From positions 19,622,038-19,686,037 of the forward strand of contig NC_092098.1 in NCBI RefSeq assembly GCF_045679555.1: 64,000 bases of DNA, given 5' to 3'. Positions 11,112 to 22,500 of the stretch are shown in pieces. The translations under genes and the position numbers were made by a program. Below the pieces are notes generated by a model that saw nothing but the letters and a program-made list of their open reading frames with translations, had not been told where the DNA came from and did not search any database. This DNA comes from Salvelinus alpinus. Taxonomy: Eukaryota > Chordata > Actinopteri > Salmoniformes > Salmonidae. The stretch's first letter is position 1; every line of letters starts with the position of its first letter.

Positions 11112-12090
11112 TTAACCTCTTTCAGCTAGGGGGCAGAATTTTTATGTTTGGAAAAATAACGTTCCCAAGGTAAACGGACTATTTCTCAGGTGCAGATGCT
11201 AGAATATGCATATAATTGACAGATTAGGATAGAAAACACTCTAAAGTTTCCAAAACTGTCAAAATATTGTCTTTGAGTATAACACAACTGATTTTGCAGG
11301 CGAAAACCTGAGGAAATCCAACCCGGAAGTGCCTTTTATTTGGAAAAATCCCTGTTCCGTTGCCTGCCCCCTCCATTTAAAGGGGTATCAACCAGATTCC
11401 TTTTCCAATGGCTTCCTCAGGCTTTAGACATAGTTTCAAGCTTTTATTTTGAAAAATGAGCGAGATTTTTCAAAACGCGTCAGGTGTCCTTTGATTAGTT
11501 CCTGCGCGCGACAGATGTAGCTCGACATTTTCTTTCTCTGTAGTATTGAATAGGTTACCGTCCGGTTGAAATATTATTGATTATGTATGTTAAAAACAAC
11601 CTGAGGATTGATTATAAAAAACGTTTGACATGTTTCTACGAACATTACGGATACTTTTTGAAATTTTCGTCTGCCCTTCAGGACAGGAACGAGCCTGTGG
11701 TTTTCTGAACATAACGCGCAAACCAAATGGCGGTTTTTGGTTATAAAACTAATCTTTATCTAACAAAAATAACATTTATTGTGTAACTGGGAGTCTCGTG
11801 AGTACAAACATCCGAAGATTATCAAAGGTAAGCGATTCATTTTATTGCTTTTCTGACTTTCGTGACCAAGCTCATTTAAAGCTAGCTGTTCTTATTGTTT
11901 TATCTAGTAAATCTGACACGATAGGTGGATTAACAACAAGCTAAACTGTGTTTTGGTATATTTCACTTGGGATTTCATGATTATAAATATAAATAATTTG
12001 TAGTTTTTTATTTTTATTTGGCGCTCTGCAGTTTAGCGGTTGTTGTTGATAAATGATCACGGTAACGGGATCCGTGCGTCAAGAAGTTAA
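11112..12090 (+). repeat. TTAA-flanked element inserted in the L1-like LINE (copy 1 of 2)
   Basis: TTAA at 11112-11115 and 12087-12090 bounds about 970 bp beginning CCTCTTTCAGCTAGGGGGCAG and ending CGTGCGTCAAGAAG. The termini are complementary over a few bases (CCTCTT/AAGAAG). It shares AGATGCTAGAATATGCATAT and CCGAAGATTATCAAAGG-type internal blocks with the copies at 6840-9119. It splits the reverse-transcriptase frame. Confidence 0.7.
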
Positions 12091-12996
12091 CTTCTTTGGG
12101 AATGGGGGGGCAGTATTGAGTAGCTTGGATGAATAAGGTGCCCAGAGTAAACTGCCTGTTACTCAGGCCCAGAAGCTAGAATATGCATATAATTAGTAGA
12201 TTTGGATAGAAAACACTCTAAGGTTTCAAAAACTGTTAAAATAAATGTCTGTGAGTATAACAGAACTCATATGGCAGGCAAAAACCTGAGAAAAATCCAA
12301 CCAGGAAGTGGGAAATCTGAGGTTTGTAGTTTTTCAAGTGATCGCCTATCCAATGTCCAGTATAAATGGGGTCAGATTGCACTTCCTAAGGCTTCCAGTA
12401 GATGTCAACAGTATTTAGAAAGTTGTTTCAGGCTTCTATTGTGAAAGGGGAGCGAATAAGAGATGTTTCAACAAGTGGTCAGGCTGAAAGCCTTTAGTTA
12501 AGTCTCGCGCATGAGCGCGACGGTCGTTCCCTTTCTAATGACAACGGAATTGTCCGGTTGGAATATTATTGAAGACTTATGATAAAAACATCCTAAAGAT
12601 TGATTATATACATCGTTTGACATGTTTCTACGAACTTTAATGGAACTTTTTTGACTTTGTCTGGACTTAGTGCCCGCGCTTTGTGTATTTGGATTAGTGA
12701 CCTAATCGCGCGAACAAAATGGAGGTATTTGTACATAAAGATGGACTTTATCGAACAAAACGAACATTTACTGCGGAACTGGGATTCCTGGGAGTGCATT
12801 CCGATGAAGATCATCAAAGGTAAGTGAATATTTATAACGCTATTTCTGACTTTTGTTGACTCCACAACTTGGCGGGTATCTGTACAGCTTGTTTTGGTGG
12901 CTGAGCGCTGTACTCAGATTATCGCATGGTGTGCTTTCGCCGCAAAGCTTTTTTGAAATCTGACAGCGGTTACATTAAGGAGAAGTTTATCTTTAA
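12087..12996 (+). repeat. TTAA-flanked element in tandem (copy 2 of 2), shorter at the 3' side
   Basis: It shares the TTAA at 12087-12090 with copy 1 and has the same orientation. It begins CTTCTTTGGGAATGGGGGGGC and includes AGAAGCTAGAATATGCATAT. It ends at about TTTATCTTTAA (12987-12996), where the LINE reading frame resumes immediately as RFGFGNYFWKWIKILY. The usual CGGTAACGGGATC-type end is absent, so this copy is a shorter variant or a deletion. Confidence 0.65.
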
Positions 12997-14240
12997 GAGA
13001 TTTGGGTTTGGGAACTACTTCTGGAAATGGATTAAGATATTATATACCGACCCCACTGCAGAAGTTGCCACTAACAACTTGATTTCACAAGCCTTTAAGC
13101 TTTTTCGGGGCACGAGACAAGGATGTCCAGCCAGCCCAGGACTCTTTCTTTTAGCTATAGAACCCTCTGTCATTGCAGTAAGGGCCCACCCGTCAATTAG
13201 TGGAATTAAAACATACGATTTTGAACATTGAGTGGCCCTGTATGCCAATGATACCTTATTCCTAAGAGATCTAAATAATTCTCTTCCCTTTCCAATTTAA
13301 TGAACAACTTGTCAGTTTTCTATAGTTTTAAATTGAATAAAACCAATTCTTCCATCCTTTTCCTGAACAAGCAAGACAGACTGAATCCAGTTGTACAGCA
13401 TCCATTTGTGAATACAGACCAAGGTTTCACATATATTGGTATTAAAATCACACCAGAAATTTGATTCTTGAGTTGAACAAATTATGAACCCATAGTAACA
13501 ATTAACAGAATCCATCAACAGATGGACATCATTGCCTATATCTATTATTGGTAGAATAAATATCATGAAGATTAATATTCTGCCCAGATTTCTTAATCTA
13601 TTGCAATCAATTCCTCTGGCTCCAACACCTTTATTTTTCCCAAAGATCCTCTCAAATTGAATCTGGAGCAACAGAAAACCAAGGCTTAGAATTTCTCTTC
13701 CTTATTTGCCCTATGATGGGGGGGGGGGGGGGGGGGGGTTGCAACTTCCAAACCTACAGTGGTATCACTGGGCTGCACAACTAAGGGCTTCAAAATTATT
13801 TCTCCAAGAAACCATACTTACCCTAGCTGCAGACTGAAATGTCCACAAAAGGACATGGATATTTGTACTCTGCTCCCTTTAAGAAACTAAAGAAGAATAC
13901 TACTAATCCCTTTGTTAAAAACACCCTAATTATATTTCATGAAATACAGCAATATCTGGGCGAATCCCCTGTACTATCCAGTTTTGCACCAATTTGGGGC
14001 AATGACAATTTCACACCTGGTAAAAATGACATGGGGTTTAAAGAATGGGCAAGAAAAGGTATTGTTAGAGTAATGGACTCTAACAGGGCTCATGTCTTTT
14101 GAAGAACTAAAGGGAAAATGTAACTTAACACAAAAGCATTTTTTCACATACTTACAATTAAGAATCTTTCTTTTTTCCAGTCTAAAACAATCTGCCCTAC
14201 AACCTCCTTTGACCACTTTAGAAACGGTCTCTGTTAATGT
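12997..14240 (+). pseudogene. L1-like ORF2: palm region and C-terminal part
   Basis: This continues the frame interrupted by the TTAA elements. It reads FGFGNYFWKWIKILYTD, then SQAFKLFRGTRQGCPASPG and ALYANDTLFLRDLNN (13235-13275), the palm motif region with Asp-to-Asn change in YADD. The connection region continues to EWARKGIVRVMDSN near 14045-14090. An in-frame stop follows EH near 13230 and a 21-G run breaks the frame at 13718. Non-functional. Confidence 0.7.
13718..13738 (+). repeat. homopolymeric G tract, 21 bp
   Basis: Twenty-one consecutive G residues lie within the decayed LINE frame, where flanking codons read LPYDGG and then LQLPNLQWYHW. It is a length-variable site and prone to sequencing error. 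Confidence 0.9.
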
Positions 14241-14380
14241 GTTGTTTATTTAACCTTTATTTAACTAGGCAAGTCAGTTAAGAACAAATTCTGCCGGATG
14301 TGATACAGCCTAGATTTGAACCAGGGACTGTAATGATGCCTCTTGCTCTGAGATGCAGTGCCTTGGGCTACTCGGGAGCA
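14241..14380 (-). mobile_element. tRNA-derived SINE, internally deleted
   Basis: On the minus strand a tRNA-like head (CTCCCGAGTAGCCCAAGGCA-type start, GGTTCAAATC B box) leads after a deletion to the tail AATTCTGTTCTTAACTGACT-like sequence, TTGCCTAGTTAAATAAAGG and AATAAACAAC. The tail matches the 3' end of the LINE at 53758-55143. At 140 bp it is much shorter than the full SINEs elsewhere in the window. It interrupts the LINE C-terminal frame. Confidence 0.7.
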
Positions 14381-15115
14381 CACTCAATTATGGGAGAGGT
14401 CAAATTACGTCACTTTATGGGAAAATAGTAGCTATTCTTAAAGACAACTCTGATAGTAAGATACTTCAGTGGATATAAGATAAGCAGGAAAATATTTCAG
14501 CAGAGGACTGGGGTATGATATGCACTAGAGCTCAGATACAGACGATAAATGCCCGCCTGAGATCGTTGCAATACAATTGGATAACGAGAACATATATCAC
14601 CCCTATTAAGCTTCACAAATGTGACGCTAATATCCCAGACTTGTGTTAAATGTAACACGCATCTAGGCACCTTGTATTATTGCTTGTGGGAGTGTGCTGA
14701 GATCAAGTTTTGGAGCTCAGTCCTGCGCTATATCTCAGAGATCACCCTTACCCCAATGTCACTAGTCCCTAGACTTTGCATCCTAAATGTTTAACTACAG
14801 AATATCTCTTTAAATAGGAGAGAAAATAAAATGGTTGACCTGTCTATTATAAGCTAGATGTTTAACTGCTCTCCAGTTAAAGTCAGTTCCCCTCACTTGG
14901 TCATTGGTTAAAATAATGAACATCAAGACCAGCTCTTGAAAAATGTATTTATATAGTGAAAAAGAAAGCCCCAGAGTGTCATGATATTTGGGATCTATCT
15001 ATTTAATTTTGGCAAACGGGTGATATTGTAGAAGCATTGGAACTGGAAACAAGAACATTCTTTCTGTAATTGTTGATAGTCTTATTTGGAACTAATAAAT
15101 GTGTAAAAAAATCTA
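14381..15115 (+). pseudogene. L1-like ORF2: extreme C-terminal region
   Basis: After the SINE the LINE resumes with a frame reading EDWGMICTRAQIQTINARLR near 14500-14560. It then reads RTYITPIKLHKCD and a Cys-containing block CVKCNTHLGTLYYCLWEC at about 14648-14700. This resembles the zinc-knuckle-like tail (CxxC...HxxxxC pattern) of L1 ORF2. Several stop codons are present. Confidence 0.6.
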
Positions 15116-15130
15116 AAAGGATACTTGAGA

Positions 15131-17147
15131 TATATTTTAAATGTTTAATAAATGTGACAAATGTGATTTTTTTTCTCCCAGAATCTAGTATACTCTATAT
15201 TTTACAGCACACTATAAGGAGTATAATATCACCAAGGGTCTTACATGTAAATGTATAAAAAAGGGCCTAGAAAAAATTGCCATTTTCATTATAATTTTTC
15301 CCCAAATATCGTTTGTGATACAAAGCATGTCAAATATCCTTATTCCCAATTAAGATTATGTGAGAACTGCCAGAACAATTAGATATTTTCAGGCTATCCT
15401 GGCGTGGAATCGCCCACCTGCCTATTACAAGCCAACCGGCAGCAGTAGGAACGGAGACGAGGGGGGGGGGGGGGGTCTGCTTGTGGGAACATTGACACCT
15501 AAGTAGATGAAAGGCTCCATGTGAAGAGAACATGATTTATTCAGCTTCCCCTCTTTCTCCCTAGAAGCCCCTGGCCTGCCCTACACAGCGCAACAGCCAC
15601 AAAATGCTGTCTTAATGTTACTACAGGTCAAACAATAAAATTCCATCTAACATTCTGTCTGTTGTCTTGTAATGCCTACCATCAATGACATACAAATACT
15701 TTAGAGACAACAGTGATGCATTGAGAGTGTGGGGTCAGTAAAAGGATTGGGCTACTAATGTTTCAATTCCCAAGTCACATCAGTGCCCTCATCGATCCAA
15801 GGCAATAAGCAGGCAGACACACTGACAAAAGGGGAAGGAGACAAGATAGACAGAGGCTGACTATATAATTAAGAATAGAGGAGGAAAGGAAGAGAGGATT
15901 CTCCTAGAACAGAGGGAACAGAGACACAGCAGTCACCAGTGATATTAGAGAAGGAATGCCGGCAGTAATCCCCCGCTCCCCTGTGGTATTTTAACGGTTC
16001 CTCCCCTTCCACTGTTGCCATCAGTCAGTCAGAACACAGCAGCTAATGGCCTTGCCTGGGCCACCTGGGGAGGCTGTCCCACCTCATCGGACCCAAGGTC
16101 ACATGCTGGCTGGAGACGCCTCTGTGTGTGTGTGTGTGAGAGAGATTGAGTGAGTCAATATGGATCTTGAACAGGAGCATCTGCACCAAATTCACATAGA
16201 AATGTGAGTTAAAGATCTGTTGTTCTCATTAAAAGCAAGTCTAAAAAGCGGTAGATATGTTCTGTGTGCGCCATTTCTATGCTTCCCGTTCTTAAAGGAA
16301 AAATCCACCCAAAACCACTCATAACTATAATTTACACTAATATGTGAGAACAATATTTTGTTAATTTTTTTTATTTTTATAATAAGGTTGGCAACAATAT
16401 ATGAAAATCATTGTGTAAATCTGTTGCAGCTCAAGTTGACTACAAAACCAACAATGCACTGCTAGGTAGCTAGCTAGCAAACGTAGCTACATACAATAAT
16501 ACCAAAGTCAATATCAGCATGTGAAGTAGCTAGTTAGTGCAATTTGTTTAAGCAATTTTACAGCTATCAATTTAGGAATACAAACACACCATTTTCAACC
16601 TGCAGCTCGATGTGCCTCACAGAGTGGAGTCTGACATTCGCAACAGCACCATGCAATGCACTCTGGACTGAAGAGGCAGACAAATAGGATAAATATGTTA
16701 GACCCTCTGTTAAATGATATTCCTCAAAGTAGAAATATCGCAAAATTATGATCAATGGCTCATTCGAGAGCAGACATTATGACATCGGCCAATATTGAAA
16801 TCTGACACGTATGATAGACATTTCCGCAATCTAAAAGTCGTATTCCTATTCACTTTTAGTGTAGTGAGAGTGGCTTTATCTCAATGCTACGTCATACCGG
16901 ACACATTTCTGCCTGCTCCAACATCTCATCTCATCTCAGATACACGTGAAAACATGAATTGACCCAAGGAATTGATAGAACATCGCTCAGAGAAGCACAA
17001 AACCAATATAAAAAGGATGAATATTTACTTTAAGTTTCATATTTTGCATGTTACTAATGGTTTTGTACATCAGCTTCAAACAGCTGAAAATACATATTTT
17101 TGGTTATGGAAAATATATTTCACAGCAGTTTAGATGGTACAACGATT
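15131..17147. other. noncoding DNA without recognised genes
   Basis: No protein homology or terminal repeats were recognised. Contents noted: a 15-G tract at 15461-15475, a (TG)n run at 16122-16139 followed by GA-rich sequence, and a moderately GC-rich block at about 15950-16120 that could be conserved noncoding sequence. Short frames here resemble nothing known. Confidence 0.4.
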
Positions 17148-17155
17148 CTTTACAC

Positions 17156-17346
17156 CAGGGGTGTCAAACTCATTCCATGGAGGGCAGAGTGTCTGCAGAT
17201 TTTTGTTTTTTCCTTTGAATTAAGACCTAGACAATCAGGTGAGGGGAGTATCTTACTAATTATTGACCTTAATTCATCAATCAAGTACAAATGTGGAGTG
17301 TAAACCCGCAGAAATTCAGCCCTCTGTGGAATGTGTTTGACACGTG
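17156..17346. mobile_element. hAT-type MITE with CAGGGGTGTCAAAC ends
   Basis: The left terminus CAGGGGTGTCAAACTCATTCC is mirrored by GGAATGTGTTTGACACGTG at the right. Flanking octamers CTTTACAC (17148-17155) and CACTACAC (17347-17354) match at 6 of 8 positions, consistent with a decayed 8-bp hAT target duplication. At 191 bp there is no transposase, so it is non-autonomous. Confidence 0.75.
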
Positions 17347-17354
17347 CACTACAC

Positions 17355-18484
17355 TATACTTGCATGTTTTATCACAAACTGCAATTTTTGCAACCAGGAA
17401 ATGGCAGAGCGATTCTGCATAGGGCATCTTTAATAATTACTAAATTAATTAATTGACTATTAACCAGACAGACAACAGAAATGGGTCTCTAGCTCATGAA
17501 GAACCAGGAAAAAATATGTCCCACCATTTATCATGTATGAGGTGAGTTCAATGATCACAGAACTACCTACCATACGGTCCATATTGGGGCATCATTGATT
17601 TCCCTAAAGAGACTTCTTCTCAATTATTCTTGGAAAGTCGTCTTTAGGGCAGGCTGCACAACAACAAAATAATATCACCCAAAATAATGAACTGAAAACA
17701 ACCAAAAGTGCATATCAATAATTCCAGGAGAGGAGAAACTGATAAAACTTCACACATACCCTAAATCAATCAGCTTATGTCCCCTTGCCTGACAGCAACT
17801 GTTTCAACACCGGTGGCAGGTGCTACCTATTGCAGAGCAATTGGACCAATTTGCCACACGTTTATTTCATCTTCTGTCATGGGGGACCATTGTTTGATTT
17901 TTGTCAGCCTAGTAAATGGAGACAGGTGTCCACAAAGAAACTTTATAACTTTCCTCAAATACATACATCAGAGAATCCCTAGTTCCTACTTCTATGACAT
18001 AGACACCACTGATGACTGACAATGTTATATTCTGGAATTTATACTAGGAGCAGCCAGGGGTCTCCTTGCTGTTGCGCAGATAGTCTCCACTCTCCAAAAC
18101 GAGTCTTAGTTTGGAGCACTTTTAAAAAAAAATGCAAAAATGATATTAACTTCAATGAAATAAAAAACGTAAGGATTGGCTGTTTGGCTCAGACATCTTC
18201 AGGTAAGATAAAGAACTATGGGCCGGCTCTTGGCATACGCGACATAAGTGGTTGCCTATGGGGTCTCAACTTACGGTTGAGAGATCGAATGGTAGAATGC
18301 ACAAGGTGCAAGTTCAAAATTTGGTTGTGCATCAATCAGCAACTTTTCTCGTTATGTCAGTCATTATGTCAGTCACTCAATTAGCCATGTCAGATAATGT
18401 TTTGATTGGTAAGTTAGTTTAGCCAGCTACCTAAACTAGTAGTAATCATGGCCGAATACCAACTGGAACGTTCTTGACCTCCAG
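17355..18484. other. noncoding DNA, mostly unrecognised
   Basis: The frame at 18022-18384 resembles no known protein. The block at about 18225-18300 (TTGGCATACGCGACATAAGTG then GTTGCCTATGGGG) looks like part of an interspersed repeat. No terminal structure was found. Confidence 0.3.
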
Positions 18485-18890
18485 GGGGCTCCCATTTACC
18501 TTGTCACTCACTCAGAAATATTTAACACGGCAAAATGTGTAGAATTGCAGGAAATTAGCGGCAAAACTACAATTTTTAGCGGCAAAACTACACTTTTTGC
18601 CCATAGCAAAAAGTGTAGAACACAGGAGGTTGGTGGCACCTTAATTGAGGAGAACAGGCCTGTGGTAATAGCTGGAGCGGAATTCCATGTTTATGATTCC
18701 ATTTGCACCATTCTGGCCGTTATTATGAGCTGTTCTCTCATCAGCAGCTTCCTATGGTGTAGAACTGCAAAATCTTGCTTTAAAACTGCAAAATTTTCAC
18801 TCCACCCCATGGCATAATGTGTAGAATTGCAGGATATTAACTTTCAAACTTTTATGTTTTGCCTGCGAGGTGGGGAGGCCCAACCAAATA
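18485..18890. repeat. GTGTAGAATTGCAGG-type interspersed repeat
   Basis: The motif GTGTAGAATTGCAGGA is present at about 18537 and 18819, and AAAACTGCAAAA-type variants lie between them. This is an interspersed sequence whose interior carries the MITE at 18622-18757. Its class was not recognised. Confidence 0.45.
18622..18757. mobile_element. foldback MITE with perfect 8-bp target duplication
   Basis: Perfect octamers TGTAGAAC at 18614-18621 and 18758-18765 flank a 136-bp insert. It starts ACAGGAGGTTGGTGGCACC and ends ATCAGCAGCTTCCTATGG, an imperfect inverted pair. An 8-bp duplication points to hAT-type transposition. It resembles a common salmonid foldback family in which the two halves are nearly complementary. 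Confidence 0.8.
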
Positions 18891-19326
18891 TCGCTTAAGG
18901 GCCCCAAAATGTACTGATGAGAGCAACATATGTGTTACCGTGCGGCTCTTCAAATTGCCCCACCGCTTATTAAGAGCATCTACCTCAACGTTGCTCCTCA
19001 GTGGTTTCCTATGGCAATGTGAATGTTTCCATGGCAGCCGCGGATCACACCATCATCGGGCAGCGGCACCATACCAGCACTAAACTTCTCAACAAAAGTT
19101 CCCCTGCCTTGAACAGTCGTTAATGGCATTCGAAAAACAAGTCAACCTTTCTTATAGAAACAATACAGTCCAAATCTCAAATAAACTAATACAACGAATG
19201 TTTTGTAGACTGTGTAAGACGAGACCCAAGTCGGCTTGCTGCCTCGCTCTCACTGGCTGCACTCAGAACTTCTCAAAATCTTTTACATTGGCTAATGTTA
19301 CCGAGCGTTCACAATGTATAGCATAC

Positions 19327-19432
19327 CTGTCAAGATGTACAGAAGAACAATAAATACAGCATGCTGTCCTTTGTAAAGCGGGTAATTCCTTAGGCAAGGC
19401 AGGAACATTTTGAAAGTAGAGCCGTCTTCCAT
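19327..19432 (-). CDS. possible first coding exon of an unidentified gene
   Basis: On the minus strand an ATG in good context (CGAACACGATGG) starts at 19432. The frame of 35 codons begins MEDGSTFKMFLPCLRNYP and ends in a hydrophobic stretch HAVFIVLLYILT. It then meets a consensus donor ACAG/GTATGC at 19327/19326. A short cytoplasmic head plus a hydrophobic segment would fit a type II or signal-anchor membrane protein. I do not recognise the protein and could not find a following exon, which would lie at lower coordinates. It could equally be a chance frame. Confidence 0.25.
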
Positions 19433-19549
19433 CGAACACGCTTGTCTGTCCTCCGGACTACGAAACCTCCTCAGCAACAACTCCAAACTGCGATTGGACT
19501 GTACCACTAGAGCACCAATAGGGGGGCTCACCTGATTCCAGCGATACAG

Positions 19550-22500
19550 TCAAATGAGAAGCAATCCTCCAGCACACCATCCCTGAAAAATGTGTGTAAT
19601 ATATAGATTACGTCATCCATATTGCAAATAAAGATTTATACATTTATGCTACAGTTGAAGTACACATTTACTAAGTAGGCCTATGAAATAAGATGTGTTT
19701 CTGAACGGGGGTAATTTCCCTGTGGTAATTGGTAAGTAAAAACACATTACCTATCATTAATTAACTGAAGAATTAATAAAGATTTTCTGAATGAGGTCAA
19801 TATAAGAGACATGAGTAACAATATGACCTGAAATTTGATCAACTGCTGATTAAACATATTTTGCGGGTTGTAACAAATCTTTGGTTAAAGGGATATTACA
19901 CAAACTTGTATTCTAAGCAAGTGGAGGTTTTAATCAGACACATTGTTATATACAGCATGGAGAATGCAGCACAATGAGCGTGGCACATGTACCAGTGTGG
20001 TCCACATCCATTGCTGTAAGCCTATCTCTGCTCCCCATGTCCGAATTCCTTCCTGTTCCCATGCATGTTTGGCCCAGTCACCTCTCTCTGAAGGCAAGTT
20101 AACTCAGGACCAGCATCAGCCTTAATCCCCTGTTCCCCACTGGTAATCCCCCCACCATAACCTCTCTCCAAAAACCCAATCTGTGCATCCGTCCCCCTGC
20201 CGTTCTTCAACAACTGGGACACACCACCCCAAGTCTAATTGGGGCGTTCAGAAATTAACTAGCTAATCCTTGCAAACAGCAATTGTGGGGGGCACCCCTC
20301 CTTTTGGCTGGAACCTAACCAGGTCAGTGCTTTAATTTGAGTCTCATATTCTGTCTTCTCAAGAGCCACCAGGGACACAATTACTCTCCTGACACCCTAT
20401 TCATCCACACCCTGGCACAGTGTGAGGCAGGCCAGGGTGTGTGTGTGTGTGTGTTGGGATGTGTTCTGCATGTCTTTCCATCTGATTTATGAGATGGGGG
20501 AAGAATCTATCTTAAAGAGTGCCCTAGTCATTGTGAAAGATGCTAAGAATACTTTTCCGACCACAACAAAAGAAGACTGTTTTTAAAAAAAGCACAATGT
20601 CCTGGTATTGGATTCTAAGAGATACATTGTCAGATTAGTAATGAAATTCCATTAATAATGTGGTTATAAAGTGCTCAGACACTGATATCCTACTGTGTGA
20701 AAAAAGAGAGAATGTTTATAGCCTACTAGGCCAGATACCAGTCACCCGGAGCCATTATTACTTGCACAGATGCAGGCTTACAGTTGGTACAGTCTTCTTG
20801 TTAAGCAGTCTGTCAGAGAGTTTTGATGGTGAGAAAAAGTAGAACAGATACATGCTTCATTTGTTTCATTTTATGATCTATGGTTACACCACCCTCATGG
20901 CCTCATCAAAATACAATGACTTCAAAGTTTCACCAAACTCTCCCACAACCCCTCATCACAGGGTAGCGAGTGGCTGTCATTACAGAAACATTGTGCCTGC
21001 CTGTCAGTAGCCCCAGCAGCAGAGCCCAGGGAGCTTTCACCTCGATGTGCCTGAGAGCAGAGGCACTCATTCAGCTCAAGACCTTCTCATCTGTCATGGA
21101 TTAGATCAACTGAGACCTGAAACTCGAACCCGTGTTCTATTTCAATCTATTTCCCCCTCTAGCTGTCTCAAACTTCAATGTTTATATATATATTTTTTTT
21201 TTACGTTCACATCCCTCAGGTGTCTTCACTTTTTCCAACACAACCTTTCCCACTGATGCAATACCTTAATTCATGCAATGAGGACATATATTAGGATTTC
21301 ATAAAGCAGTCAAGTGTATATGAAATTATTGTGTGTTCACAGTGCAGTGTGTTTATTGCTTCGCCAACGGAAAATATACAAAAAGAAGCTGGCCTTGCAA
21401 GTGACTCTTACCCTCAGATCTACCATACTAACTCAATTTTTAAGTTTATGGAACTTGTGTGTGACTTAAAATCCAAAATGTGTCTTATCTGCTTGCATGT
21501 TCCCCTCTATATCATTATAAAGACATACATTTGTTGCTATGCAAATAATCTAGAACCAGACTGCAGAATCCTCTTCTCCTGATCACCCCATTTCACAAGT
21601 TCTACCCTTAAGTACAACAAACACACCTACCAGACTTTACACCGGACATAGGCCATACAAACACGCAAGCACACACACACAAACGGAAACAGCACCGGCA
21701 GTTAAGGTCCTCTCCTGTTAATCTTAGATGAATACTTTGCACTCTGATCCATGTTAGTCTGATGAATGCTGTGCATGTTCTTGTCATCACCTTACCCACA
21801 TGGTTTGCTAATGAAAGAACACATCTACATATTTTTAGCAGGAACATGGATAGTTTGTTTTGAGAGGCAGCATTATTAAAGGTAAAAGTAAAACAATTGC
21901 ACTACCATTGTCAGACACCAGGGCACATTTGTTACACAAATTCTCTGGTGGGACCATAATACACCTGTTATAAAACATAATTGATGAAATTAGGCAATAA
22001 ATTGAAGCTGAGGGAGATAGAGGAAAAGGAGCTGTGTAACAGAAAACCTTTCACTTTGAACAAGAACCATGACATTTTTGATGGTGGATTTGTTTTCTTT
22101 TTAAAACTGTTGTCCTGTGGCTGGGATAAACATCCCGTCCTGCAATCCGTGTTCACATTGTTCTCTTTCACAGAGCACTTTGTCTCTCTGAGGAATGTTG
22201 AGTAAGCCTCAAGGGCTCTTCAGTGAGTGCCAGGGGGATTGGAGGGGCTGATGGAAGTGAAGCTCAGTGTAATAAGTGCAGGTCCCCCTTTCTCTCTTTA
22301 TCCTTTTATTCTGTGGGTCTCCTCCCCCCATACATCTCTCCATCTCTCCTGCCCTTATACACGTGTCTGTCTTGGCCATGGGCAGGTCTGAGACTGTTTA
22401 GCATAATAAGTCATTTAGAAAACAGAGGGAACAAACTGGACACTATCAAGTGAATGGATGGATTGACGAATGTTCTTCTGCAGCTCCTTAGGTGCCCCTT

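Larger units (their letters stand above)
9120..15130 (+). mobile_element. L1/Tx1-like LINE, decayed, interrupted by three insertions
   Basis: A single plus-strand LINE can be followed through endonuclease, reverse transcriptase and C-terminal regions, interrupted at 11112-12996 by two TTAA elements and at 14241-14380 by a SINE. Landmarks include AGDFNCTLDPHLDRSSG (endonuclease), RPISLLNSD, LSLDAEKAFDTVEW, RQGCPASPGLFLLAIEPSV and YANDTLFLRDL (reverse transcriptase; YAND replaces the usual YADD). No poly-A tail or target duplication was identified, so the outer limits are approximate. Confidence 0.75.
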
